This document shows positions 34,324 through 44,900 of a stretch of DNA of 64,000 nucleotides, piece after piece. The DNA is from Amedibacillus dolichus DSM 3991. Its GTDB lineage: Bacteria > Bacillota_I > Bacilli_A > Erysipelotrichales > Erysipelotrichaceae. Made by a program: the position numbers and the translations under genes. Below the pieces are notes generated by a model. That model made no database searches, was not told the origin of the DNA, and saw only the letters and a program-made list of their open reading frames with translations. The DNA lies in assembly GCF_000154285.1 (NCBI RefSeq), contig NZ_DS483460.1, positions 1 to 64,000 on the forward strand, given 5' to 3'. The number at the start of each line of letters is the position of its first letter. The stretch's first letter is position 1.

Positions 34324-34397
34324 AGGGGTATAGTACAATGGTAGTATAACGGTCTCCAAAACCGCTGATGGGAGTTCGATCCTCTCTACCCCTGCCA
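34324..34397 (+). tRNA. tRNA-Trp (anticodon CCA)
   Basis: The acceptor stem AGGGGTA (34324-34330) pairs with TACCCCT (34387-34393). The anticodon loop CTCCAAA has CCA at 34356-34358. The T loop TTCGATC is present, and the 3' GCCA is encoded. A terminator follows. Confidence 0.95.
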
Positions 34398-34410
34398 TGA
34401 TAAAAGACAA

Positions 34411-34450
34411 GAACCAATGCTCTTAGATAGTTTCTAGTTCATTGGTTTTT
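34411..34450 (+). terminator. Terminator of tRNA-Trp
   Basis: GAACCAATG (34411-34419) pairs with CATTGGTTT (34440-34448), continuing into a run of T. Confidence 0.8.
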
Positions 34451-34709
34451 TTTGTGTTTTCACAAGTATTAAGGTTTATAAAAGTAATCAAAAACAAAAG
34501 GAACCTTCATTAAGTGTGCTATAATGGGATTAAACATGAGGCTTATCAAAAAAGTAAAGTGTTATGTTGTGCAATACGATTATGAAGCTATATGGATTGC
34601 CTTGTGCTAATATAGTTGTAATGGCTTTAAGCTTACTTGTCGCATAATAGGAAACCACTGTATTTTTTAGATTGAATAAGGTATTAGGAAGGAACCGGCA
34701 AAGGATACA

Positions 34710-35645
34710 ATGAAAAAGATTTTATTACTATTGAGCATTATGCTGTTAGGAGGCTGTCAGATGGGAACGCAGGAAAAGGAGGATTACTTATATTTTCTGT
34801 TTGCTACTCCTTTGGCAGAGCACGATATTTGGTTACAAGCAAAGGAAGGCTTTGATGATGCTTGTGAGGACTTCCATGTAAAAGGCGATTGGATCGGACC
34901 TACGGTGATTGATACGCTTGAAATGGAAGATGTAGTTTACACGGGAATTTTACAGCAGGCAGATGGTATTATTACGCAAGGCGTCATTTCGCGTGATATT
35001 GTAGCTTATGCTAATCAAAAGCAAATACCGATGGTGTTTGTCGATAGCAATATGGAGAACTCCGAGCATTTATATTATATGGGAAAGGATTTCAAAAAAC
35101 AGGCACAACTGTTATTAGCGGATATTGAAGAAAAGAAAGGAAAAAATGAGCCTTTAAAGGTAGCAATACAGGTAGCAAATCTTGATTTTCAAATTGCAAA
35201 GGATCAAATTGCCGAGGTTAAAGAGGTCTTTGAGCAACACCCGGGAGGATATGAAATTGTAAATGTAAGCGAATCGAAATCCGAGGAAATTCGGGCAAAA
35301 AAAGAGTGGGAGTTCGTGATGTCGCAGCATGCGGATATCAATGTAGCAATCAATTTTGCTGCTGAATCTGCAGAGTTTTGTTGGGAGGCTGCCATGCAGC
35401 AGGGGATTCGAGATGATATGTTGATTTATGGAGTTGATGATATGCCGATTACCTTAGACTTCATTAAGGAAGGCAAAATTGATGGAAGTGTGGTTACCTC
35501 TTTTTATCAATATGGATATGAAGGAGTACGAATATTATATGAATATGTTACAACGGGGAGAAAGCCGGAACATATCGAAACGAATTTGATTATTGTTGAT
35601 AAGGATAATATCAATCATTATAGAGAGTTGAACGATGGAAAGTAA
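34710..35645 (+). CDS. Periplasmic-binding-protein-like lipoprotein, first gene of a sensory operon
   Basis: A 311-residue lipoprotein with lipobox LLGGCQM (Cys about residue 16). The fold is that of type 1 sugar-binding proteins (DIWLQAKEGFDDACEDF near the start, then GIITQGVISRDIVAYANQ, GVDDMPITLDFIKEGKIDGS and YQYGYEGVRILYEYVTTGR). No ABC permease or ATPase is nearby. The next two genes are a YesM-type kinase and a YesN-type regulator. It therefore probably senses an extracellular sugar for the kinase rather than feeding a transporter. The start follows AAAGGA. The stop overlaps the kinase start. Confidence 0.8.
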   Translation: MKKILLLLSIMLLGGCQMGTQEKEDYLYFLFATPLAEHDIWLQAKEGFDDACEDFHVKGDWIGPTVIDTLEMEDVVYTGILQQADGIITQGVISRDIVAYANQKQIPMVFVDSNMENSEHLYYMGKDFKKQAQLLLADIEEKKGKNEPLKVAIQVANLDFQIAKDQIAEVKEVFEQHPGGYEIVNVSESKSEEIRAKKEWEFVMSQHADINVAINFAAESAEFCWEAAMQQGIRDDMLIYGVDDMPITLDFIKEGKIDGSVVTSFYQYGYEGVRILYEYVTTGRKPEHIETNLIIVDKDNINHYRELNDGK

Positions 35646-37050
35646 GAGAAGTTTTAAAGAAAAAGTAGAAAAGGCAAATACATGGCTGACAAGTATTGTT
35701 TTTGCGGTGGTTATTTTGTTTTGTATCATCAGCTATTGGACAGCATCTTCCTATAACCGCATTTTTCAAGGGTATCGTGAGCTGCAAAGCTATTATGATA
35801 ATGTGAAAGTCAGCTCTGATGAGTTAAAAAAATATCTGACTTCACAAGATGAGGAAAATTTAAAGCTGCATGAAACATCAATCCATGCTGCGAAGCATAG
35901 TTTGGAAAACATTCTTGATAATCCGGTGATGGAGGAAAAATGGCGTTTTCGGCTTTTAAAAAATATGCTGAACGAATACGAGAACTCTATCAAGGAGCTT
36001 ATGGAGCAGTATATGCGAAATGATGATCCGGCAAGCTATCGTGATTATTATGAACGCTTTTCCATGAATGAAAAGCTGATTCAAGAAACGTCAACAACGT
36101 ATTATCACCTAGTTACCAATGCTATGAGCAAGCAGAAGGAAATGCTTGACATCATTCAGCTTGTTGCCTTTGCGATGACAGCGGCAATGGCTATTATGAT
36201 GGTATTTTGGGTACGTTATTTTTCAAATCTGTTTTATACAACCTTATCAATGCCTCTGCAAAAGGTGTTAAAAAAGATTTCTTTGATTAAAAAAGGTCGC
36301 TATGATTTAGAAAAAGAGCCGCAAAGCTGTTTGGAAATGGAGGAGCTTTGTGTGGCTTTGGAGGAAATGGCAGGCAAGATTTCTCATAATATGGAAACCC
36401 AAAAGGAAAAGGCAGAGTTGGAGAAACGCTTGGCACAAAGTGAATTAAAGATGCTGCAAAATCAAATCAATCCGCATTTTCTGTTTAATACGCTGAACAT
36501 GATTTATTGTATGGCAGAAAAGGAAGGTGCAAAGGAAGCCTCCTCTATGCTTTTGAAAACAAGCCATTTACTGCGTTATGGGTTGGAAATGCAAAATCGC
36601 TTGAGTGATTTTAAACGGGAATTGCATGCACTTCAATATTATATTGATATTCAAAAATTACGGTTTGGAGATAAACTTGCAATTCAAGTTGATGTGCAGG
36701 ATATGGAGGCAATCGGAAATGTAGCGATACCGGGAATGATTTTTCAGCCGTTGATTGAAAATGCAATGAAGCACGGCTTGAAGGACTGTGTGAAAGATGG
36801 ATTGATCGGTATTGAAATTTGTAAGACTGCAGGCAATATCAATATCAAGGTATTTGATAATGGACAGGGAATGGCGAAGCCAATGCTAAAGCAGCTGATT
36901 GAAAATGATTATCATGCACCGGGCAGTACAAGCTTAGGTTTATATAATGTCGTGCATCGCTTGAAGGCTTATTATGCAGAACGTGTCAGTATTGATATTC
37001 AAAGTGATATAGGGTGTGGATTTGCTATTTATATAAGCATTGAATTATAG
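35635..37050 (+). CDS. YesM-type sensor histidine kinase
   Basis: A 471-residue membrane kinase. Membrane segments at about residues 16-36 and 178-200 flank an extracellular domain of about 140 residues, followed by a HAMP-like region. The His-kinase domain (family 5) shows LKMLQNQINPHFLFNTLN with the phosphorylated His near 280, and the ATPase has IFQPLIENAMKHGLKD and DNGQGM. The start ATG lies inside the last codons of the lipoprotein gene, so expression is coupled. It presumably receives the binding-protein signal and phosphorylates the next gene's product. Confidence 0.9.
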   Translation: MESKRSFKEKVEKANTWLTSIVFAVVILFCIISYWTASSYNRIFQGYRELQSYYDNVKVSSDELKKYLTSQDEENLKLHETSIHAAKHSLENILDNPVMEEKWRFRLLKNMLNEYENSIKELMEQYMRNDDPASYRDYYERFSMNEKLIQETSTTYYHLVTNAMSKQKEMLDIIQLVAFAMTAAMAIMMVFWVRYFSNLFYTTLSMPLQKVLKKISLIKKGRYDLEKEPQSCLEMEELCVALEEMAGKISHNMETQKEKAELEKRLAQSELKMLQNQINPHFLFNTLNMIYCMAEKEGAKEASSMLLKTSHLLRYGLEMQNRLSDFKRELHALQYYIDIQKLRFGDKLAIQVDVQDMEAIGNVAIPGMIFQPLIENAMKHGLKDCVKDGLIGIEICKTAGNINIKVFDNGQGMAKPMLKQLIENDYHAPGSTSLGLYNVVHRLKAYYAERVSIDIQSDIGCGFAIYISIEL

Positions 37051-37060
37051 GGAGGATACT

Positions 37061-38536
37061 ATGTATAAGGTTTTGATAGTAGAAGATGAAAAAATCGAAA
37101 GGGATCATTTGGTAAGTGTGATAGAGGCATTAACGCTTCCTTTTGAAAAAATCTTAACGGCAACCAATGGAAAAGAAGGATTATCGGTATTTGAAAAGGA
37201 ACAACCTCATATTGTAATTGCGGATATCAATATGCCGATGATGGACGGTTTGCAGATGATCGAAGCGATAAAGAAGCAAAGGGAGGCTACGGTATGTTTT
37301 ATCCTAAGCTCTTATGATTATTTCTCCTATGCACAAAAGGCATTGCGTATAGGAGTTAAGGATTTTATTTTAAAGCCCAGTGATCGTGAAACCATTTGTG
37401 CACTTTTAACCAAAGCGCTAGAGGAAATGCGATTACGTGCAAATCGTTACGAGCAGGAAATCAAGCTGATTCAAAAAATGCATGATTTTAATGAAGAAAT
37501 TATCAAGAATTGTTTTTACTCTATCATGACCTTACAGGATAAACATAAAATTCAGGAAAATTTGAAGCTGTTAGGAATTGAAGCAATAAGCGGAGTTTGT
37601 ATCGTATTTACGCATATTGATAAAAAGCAGCTGTGGGAAATATGCGATATCGTTAATGATTACGGGTATTTCGGTATTTGTGATATGGTGGACACGCAAG
37701 GTGTTTTATTTGTATTTGCATCTTATATTTTAGGAACCAAGGAAATTAACAGCTTAATGGAAACCATTGCCTCACTCTATACAGAGGTTCATATATTTTC
37801 CGGTATGATTGTAAAAGAAGATGAACGTTTGATGGATTCCTATAATCAAGCCAAAGCTAAGGCACTACAAATAGGAAAGACAGCGGATACGCTGTATGAT
37901 GAAAAAAGAATTGAGATGATTGCAAAGGACTTTTTGGCAGCATTGGAAGCAGAGGACAAGGCAATGCTGATTTCTCAGCTTTATCCGTTTGCTTCCATGA
38001 TAAAAGCAGATGGTTTTTATGATGATATGGTGCGCCTTCTTCATACGTTAGCAAGGGAAGTAGAAAATAAATACAATCTTTATTTTGATTGGAAACTTTT
38101 TAGTAAGGATATTGATTGTAGGATTCAAGATTTTGCATCTTTGGAGGCATTTGCAATGGAAATTTATGATATGCTGCAAAAAAGTATTCATTCTGCTAGT
38201 TATACGCAAAATGTAAGCAGTTATAAAAAAGCTTTAACATATATCGAGGAAAACTATCATAAGCCAATTACCTTAGTTACGGTAGCCGAGCATTTAAGTA
38301 TCACGCCGTTTTATTTGAGTCGTCTTATCAATAAGCATGGAAAGGAAAGCTTTACCGAAATCGTTAATTTCCAGCGAATTAAAAAAGCAAAGCAGTTAAT
38401 TGAAGAAGGATACTCCTTTAAAGAGATAACCTATCAAGTTGGCTTTACTTCACAAAGCTATTTTACAAAGATTTTTAAAAAACTTGTGCAGATGTCGCCG
38501 GGCGAATATAAAAGCAGATTTGAACAGGACAGTTAA
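37061..38536 (+). CDS. YesN-type AraC-family response regulator
   Basis: A 491-residue regulator. The receiver domain (residues 1-120) has VLIVEDEKIERDHL, phosphoacceptor Asp in IVIADINMPMMDGL (about 54) and the Lys of FILKPSD. A central region of 250 residues follows. The C-terminal AraC domain has ITLVTVAEHLSITPFYLSRL and YSFKEITYQVGFTSQSYFTK. ATG 37061 follows GGAGG at 37051-37055. The gene directly upstream of the GH89 gene has this regulator's expected direct-repeat sites in its promoter, so activation of that gene is the likely role. Confidence 0.9.
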   Translation: MYKVLIVEDEKIERDHLVSVIEALTLPFEKILTATNGKEGLSVFEKEQPHIVIADINMPMMDGLQMIEAIKKQREATVCFILSSYDYFSYAQKALRIGVKDFILKPSDRETICALLTKALEEMRLRANRYEQEIKLIQKMHDFNEEIIKNCFYSIMTLQDKHKIQENLKLLGIEAISGVCIVFTHIDKKQLWEICDIVNDYGYFGICDMVDTQGVLFVFASYILGTKEINSLMETIASLYTEVHIFSGMIVKEDERLMDSYNQAKAKALQIGKTADTLYDEKRIEMIAKDFLAALEAEDKAMLISQLYPFASMIKADGFYDDMVRLLHTLAREVENKYNLYFDWKLFSKDIDCRIQDFASLEAFAMEIYDMLQKSIHSASYTQNVSSYKKALTYIEENYHKPITLVTVAEHLSITPFYLSRLINKHGKESFTEIVNFQRIKKAKQLIEEGYSFKEITYQVGFTSQSYFTKIFKKLVQMSPGEYKSRFEQDS

Positions 38537-38586
38537 CGCATGCAAATAAGATAGAATAAAGATAGAAAATTGATAAAAGTAAGGAT

Positions 38587-38621
38587 CAGGTGAACCGATA
38601 AGAAGGTACACCTGTTTTTTT
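38587..38621 (+). terminator. Terminator of the sensory operon
   Basis: CAGGTG (38587-38592) pairs with CACCTG (38609-38614), followed by seven T. Confidence 0.8.
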
Positions 38622-38702
38622 CACGTTCTTACAGCATAGAAAGACATACAAGGCTATGTGTACATGAAATCCACAGTGAAGAAAAAAGAAGATTTTTTTG
38701 CT

Positions 38703-38731
38703 AGTGCAATATATTACAAACAGTGCAATAT
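38703..38731 (+). promoter_or_regulatory. Direct repeats, probable response-regulator binding sites
   Basis: AGTGCAATAT occurs exactly twice, at 38703-38712 and 38722-38731, 19 bases apart start to start, which is about two helical turns. They lie about -81 to -53 from the predicted start of transcription, the usual place for AraC-type activators, and directly downstream of the AraC-type regulator gene. Confidence 0.65.
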
Positions 38732-38748
38732 TTTGATAGTTTTTTTAA

Positions 38749-38777
38749 TTGCATGGCAATACATTCAAAATTATACT
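38749..38777 (+). promoter_or_regulatory. Promoter of the GH89 gene
   Basis: TTGCAT (38749-38754), a 17-base spacer and TATACT (38772-38777). The predicted start near 38784 leaves a 128-base leader. Confidence 0.65.
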
Positions 38778-38795
38778 TATACTTGGCTATGAATG

Positions 38796-38809
38796 ACAGT
38801 AACGACTGT
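38796..38809 (+). promoter_or_regulatory. Palindrome just downstream of the GH89 promoter
   Basis: ACAGT (38796-38800) AACG ACTGT (38805-38809), about 12-25 bases after the predicted transcription start. The position suits a repressor site; the repressor is unknown. Confidence 0.4.
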
Positions 38810-38911
38810 TTGAGCAAAGCATATATGAAAAATTTGGAAAAGGAGGAGAAAACGATACTTGAAAGATACATCTGTTAGACAATATATGAAGTAAGAAAGA
38901 GGAGGAACATA

Positions 38912-41900
38912 ATGAAAAAGCTATTTATTTCTTTTATTGCATTGAGTATGGCAATCGGTTCATTCCCATTGCAAAGTGTACGTGCTGCCGGAAGTAAGCT
39001 TAATATTTCCGCAAAGCAAGTAAGTGGATACGGAGCTTCAAGCAATCCATTAGCAAATATCGTTGATGGTAAAAAGGATACCTATTGGAAGTCCATGTCG
39101 CAAAACGGAGAAGGAAGTAGTGATGCGGAAAAGAAGAAATCACGCATGTACGACCATAACCGTTATATTGATATTAAATTAAATGGAACATACGATTTAG
39201 ATGAAATCGTAATTTATAATAAGGAAGGCTCATATAATAATTATTATATCTATGCGTCCTTAGATGGTGAAAAATACGATAAAATTGTTTCTAAAACAAA
39301 CAATTCCATAGCTACCAAGGAAGGAGATAAGCATTCTTTAAAAGGTGTGAAGGCATCTTACTTACGTTTGAATATGGCTTATAACTCCGATTCCTATGAA
39401 ACAAATTTAGCGGAGATTGAGGTATTTGGAGAAAAGCTTTCCGATGATGTGAAAGCAAAGCCAGAGATTAAGATTTCCGATTGGGAAGGCAGCAAATGGC
39501 AAAAAGAATGGGATAAGTTTGAAACAGATCAGACTTATGCCAATCAAAAAACCATTAGCGAAGTATCCAACTTAGTCGGACGTGTACTAGGAGAGGAATG
39601 GAAGGATCGCTTTGTTTTTGAAATCCGTGATGATCGAGCCGGTAATGATGTATTTGAAATCGAAGATGGAGATAACAGCATTATCATTCGCGGAAACGAT
39701 GGGGTTTCCTTAGCTTCCGGTTTCAATTATTATTTGAAAAACTTTGCTATGGTGGACTACAACCCACTCTATGACAGCAATACGGAAATGAAGCTTGGCT
39801 TAGTTCCGGTAAAAAACAAGATCGTAAAGGAAACGCAATACGATGTACGCTATGCGTTAAACTTTTGTACGTATTCTTATACGATGGCATTTTGGAGCTG
39901 GGACGAGTATCAAGAGTTTATCGATTGGGCGGCAATGAATGGAGTCAATTTGATGTTGGACATTGTAGGACAGGAGGAAGTAATCCGTCAGACACTGTTG
40001 GAATATGGCTTCACAAATGAAGAAATTAAAGATTATATTGCCGGTCCGGGCTATTTTGCATGGTTCTATATGCAGAACTTATATAGCTTTGGCGGACCGT
40101 TACCTGATGATTGGTTTGAACAGCGTGTAGAGTTAGGCAGAAAAATGCACGACAGAATGCAGGCTTTCGGAATCGATCCGGTTATCCAAGGCTTCTGTGG
40201 ACAGGTGCCGATGTCCTTTGTTGAAAAAAATGAGGGAGCAGTGCTGACACCGATTGACGAGTGGCCAAGCTTCACACGTCCGGCAATGATCAAAACTTAT
40301 TTATCACAAGAAGAAATTGCTGCTGGAAAAAAGGATTATTTTAAAGATGTAGCAAAAACCTTCTATGAGAAGCAGAAAAACGTCTTTGGAGATGTTTCCG
40401 ATTACTATGCCTCCGATCCTTTCCATGAAGGTGGAAATACACAGGGCTTAGATGTTACGAATATTTTTAAAACCGTGCAGGAAGAAATGCTGAAATCTAA
40501 TGCAGATGCAATATGGGTTATGCAGCAATGGCAAGGCAATTTGGATCATGCTAAGCTAAGTGGGCTAGTAAAGCCCGAGCAAGCTCTGGCATTGGATTTG
40601 CAATCCGACATGAATCCTTCCAGTGTGATGGAAAATGAAGGAATTTCTTGGATCTGGTGTATGCTTCATAACTTCGGTGGACGTATGGGTTTAGATGGTG
40701 AGGTTGAAGTAATTGCCAAAGAGCCTGCTATCGCCGCTTCAAACAATCAGTATATGAAAGGTATCGGAATTACACCGGAGGCCTTGGAAAATTCACCAAT
40801 CGTATATGAAATGTTATTTGATATGACTTGGAGCAAGGATCCAATAGATTATCAAGCATGGGTAGATAAGTATGCGACACGACGTGCCGGAGGCAGCAGT
40901 GATAGTCTGCAAGAGGCATGGGATATGCTGTTGGAAACAGCTTATAAGGATAAAGGAATTTATTATCAGGGTGCCGGGGAAACGGTTATCAATGCCAGAC
41001 CGGGAACCAATTTCTCCAGTGCTTCTACTTGGGGACACAGCAATATCTTATATGACAAGGAAGAATTGGATAAGGTATTGAGCTTATTGATAGAAAATTA
41101 TGACGCGTTCGCAGCATCAGAAGCTTATCGTTATGATTTGGCAGATGTAGCGGAACAAGTTTTATGTAATGCAGCAATTGAATACCACGCTTTGATGGTA
41201 CAAGCCCTTAACAATAAGGATAGTGCGGAATTTAAACGAATTTCTACACATTTCTTAGAATTGATCGATTTAAGTGATCGCATCTTAGGTTCAAGTGAAG
41301 AATTTATGCTTGGAACGTGGATTCATGATGCCAGAGAAATGCTAGATAATGCAGATGATTGGACAAAGGATCTGTTTGAATTTAATGCCAGAGCCGTGGT
41401 TACTACTTGGGGTGGTGAAAGAAGCGGATCATTAAAGGATTATTCAAATCGAAAATGGGCCGGTTTAACAAGTTCCTTCTATAAAGAACGTTGGAAGATG
41501 TGGATTTCCAATCGCCAGGCAGAGCTTGATAACACAGCAAAAGATCCGGTTGCTCAAAAAGCAGAAAGTAATTGGTTCTTATGGGAATGGCAATGGGTAA
41601 ATCGCAAATCCGATGATGGATTTAGCTTTCCAACCAAGGCTGATTACAGCAGCTTAAAAGAACTAGCAACAACCGCACTTGAACAATATTCAACGACAAG
41701 TATCAAGGATTTTGGCGGTGGCGAAGTAGAAGAAAAAGTAAATATCGCCGAAGGAAAGCTGTTTACGACAACACCGCAGACGACAGAGGAAACACGTCGT
41801 TTATTGACAAACAATAATGCCGGTGATCTGTGGTATGGAGAAGGACAGCAGGAATATCAGTTGGTTTTGGATTTAGAAGGCGTTTATGAAATTAACAGCT

Positions 41901-44900
41901 TAGAAATCTATTTGGAAAACTTAGCGCAAAATTTCCAATATAACTATAAGGTGGAATTTTTAGACAGCAAAACAAATGAATGGGTGGAAATAGCACACAA
42001 TACGGAAAACGATACCATGACGACACAAACCATTCTTGAGGTTGAGGAAGGCAAGAAGGTATTGGCTTCACAGGTACGCATAACAATGAATACACGCTCT
42101 AGCAGCAGTGAACAGCGCTTGCGTATCGCAGAGATTAAGATTTTCGGTAAAGCCTTGGAAACGACAACGTATTACAATGTCGCAAAAGGTTTGGTGGCAG
42201 AGTGTGATAAGCCTTCCGAAACCAATATCTCCTTACTAACCGATGACAATACCGCTACCCTATGGAAAACGGTATGGAAAGCAAGCAAGGAAGAAATGTA
42301 TCCGGCAACGGTAACTCTAGACTTAGCTTATTCCTATGATGATGCCAAATATGTTGAGGTATCTTTTGAAAAAGCAGGCTTGCCTTTCAAATTTACGGTA
42401 TCGGTTATTGACAGTACAGGAAAGGAAACGGTAATCCTAGATAAAACGGATCATACATCAGTACTTGAAGATGCAGTGTATAAAATCGACATTCCTGAAA
42501 CTATAACCGATGTACGAAAGGTTAAGGTACATTTTGCAGATTCTACCGGACAAGGTGCAGCTTATGCCGCTTCTCCTGCTATGAGTGAATTAAAGGTCAT
42601 GGCATTAAGCAGTCAGAAAAAGGAAGAAGTTAAAAATGTTGCATTACAAAAACCGGTAAGTGCATCAAGCACCAACACTGCCGGAGGCTTTAAAGCTGAA
42701 TATGTAACCGATGGCAATGTGGATACAGCATGGTGCTATGATGGAAATAAAGAAACAAACAGTGGTAATGTAGAAGTTGATTTACAAGGTGTTTACGATA
42801 TTAAAAATATTGATCTGACCTTTAAAAAGGAAAACTATACGAAGTATTATATCTTTGATGTATATGTGATCGATGAACTGGATCAAAAAACAATCGTATA
42901 TTCTGAAAATAAAGAAAACAAGCATACATATTCCATTCCTGTGAATAAGAAGATCAAAAAGCTAGGGGTAAGCTACAAAGGAAAATCCCAAGAGAGTAAC
43001 GGTTGGTTTGATGTTGCCGAGCTAGAAGCCTTTACGATCGTAGAGCCAAGTGATGCAGAGGTTATCTTCGGTGAGGGGATTCTTGATGGAGTAAGTGCAG
43101 CACAAGCCTATGCGGCAACTTTGGATAATAATCTTGATACGTTTGCAAGGGTTACAGATGAAGAAATTGTTTACGATTTGCATGGAAACTACTATGTAGA
43201 AAGTGTTGATTTTACTTTTGAAAAAGCAGAATTGGGATTAAAATACATGGTTTACGCAGAAAATGCGAAGGGTGAGCGTACAACGGTTTTGGATCGTTCC
43301 AATACCAATGCGCTTTTGGAAAACCGTAGTGTTAATGTAAAGGTAAATCGTGATGCGACTAAGATTATTTTCAAGCATCTTGGTAATAACGGACAAGGTC
43401 CTGCAAGTTTAGCGGAAAAACGCTTATATGAAGTAGATGTTCATTTAGGAAAACCGAAAAATGTTGCTTTAAATGCACAAATTACTGCCGGAGCGGAAAA
43501 TATGCTAGATGCTGATGTAAATACCGCTCATGAAATGAAAGCCAATGAGGCTGTTGAAATTACTTTGGCAAAGCCGGTGGATATCAATATGCTTCAGGTA
43601 TTGTTAAGCAATGAAGGTGCATATAAGATTGAGGTAAGATCAGCCGATGATCAGCAATGGACAACGATTTATGACGGAGCTGGAAAAGTGGATAATCTAT
43701 TCCTATTGGATCAGGTTGTTTTTTCGGACATGCTTCGTTTAACAGCAAAAAGTGATATCTCTGTTAAGGAGTTCAGTATTTATGAATTAGATGCAACGCC
43801 TGCTTTGGTAAGCTATATCGAAGAAGTAAGAGAACTTTTAGCTTCTAAAAAATACGATGGCAGCAACGGCAGCTATAGCGTAGAAGCAAAGCAAGCGGTG
43901 GAAGCGATGCTTGCGGAGGCAGATGTGGCAATTCAAGCCGGCTTAAGCTCCAATGATGTAGAGGCATGGAAAACGAAAATTTCCAAGGCTGTAAAAGATT
44001 TTGAGAAAAACGGTGTTATCTATATCCATCGTGATGGCTTATTAAACGCTATCTCTGAGGCAGAAATCACGATTGCAAGCTTAAAGAAAGCTGGTATGCA
44101 CGAGGCAGCGGAAGTATTGGAAAAGGTTTATACACAAGCATTAGAGGTTTATCGTAAATACGATGCAACCCAAGCGCAAATTGATGCTGCGCAAAAGGCA
44201 TTAAACGATGCGATTGCTGCTGCACCGGAAATATCAACGGTGAATAAAACAGCTTTAAAAAAGGCAATCAAGGAAGCGAAGGCAATACAAGCTGATCGCT
44301 ATACAACAAGCAGCTATAAGGTGTTAAAGAAAGCCTTGGAAGAAGCTGTTGCATGTGAAGGCTCAGATAAGGCAACACAAGAACAGGTAAACAGTGCTAC
44401 CAAAAGCTTACAGGCGGCACTTGATGGCTTGAAGCTTCGTGCGGATGCTGCTGATGCTAAGGCATTGGTGGACGAAATCAAGGCTTTAGGATATATAAGC
44501 AGCGACTATACGGTGCAAAGCTGGAAAGCATTTAATGCGGCATTGACTAAGGTAGAAGCTGTAATCAAGGATTCTTCTGATGTAAATGCAGAACAGTTGA
44601 AGGTAATGTTAGAGAATCTAAGCGATGCTCAGGCTGCTTTGGTTGATATTCATGAATTAAAGGCACTTGTAAAAGAGGTCAAAGAGTTTGTGAAGAATAT
44701 GACAACAAGCAGTGCTAAGAATATGAACGTGTTGTTAAAGGAAGCACAAGCGCTTTATGAAGCAGGCAGCAAAGAGGCTGTCGCACAAATGCTGACGGCA
44801 ATCAAAGCAGAAAAAGCGAACCTTGTGCCTAGAGGAAATGTCGAAGCCTTAAAAGCGAAGCTAGAGGAATATAAGAGTTTGAAGGAAAGTGATTATACGG

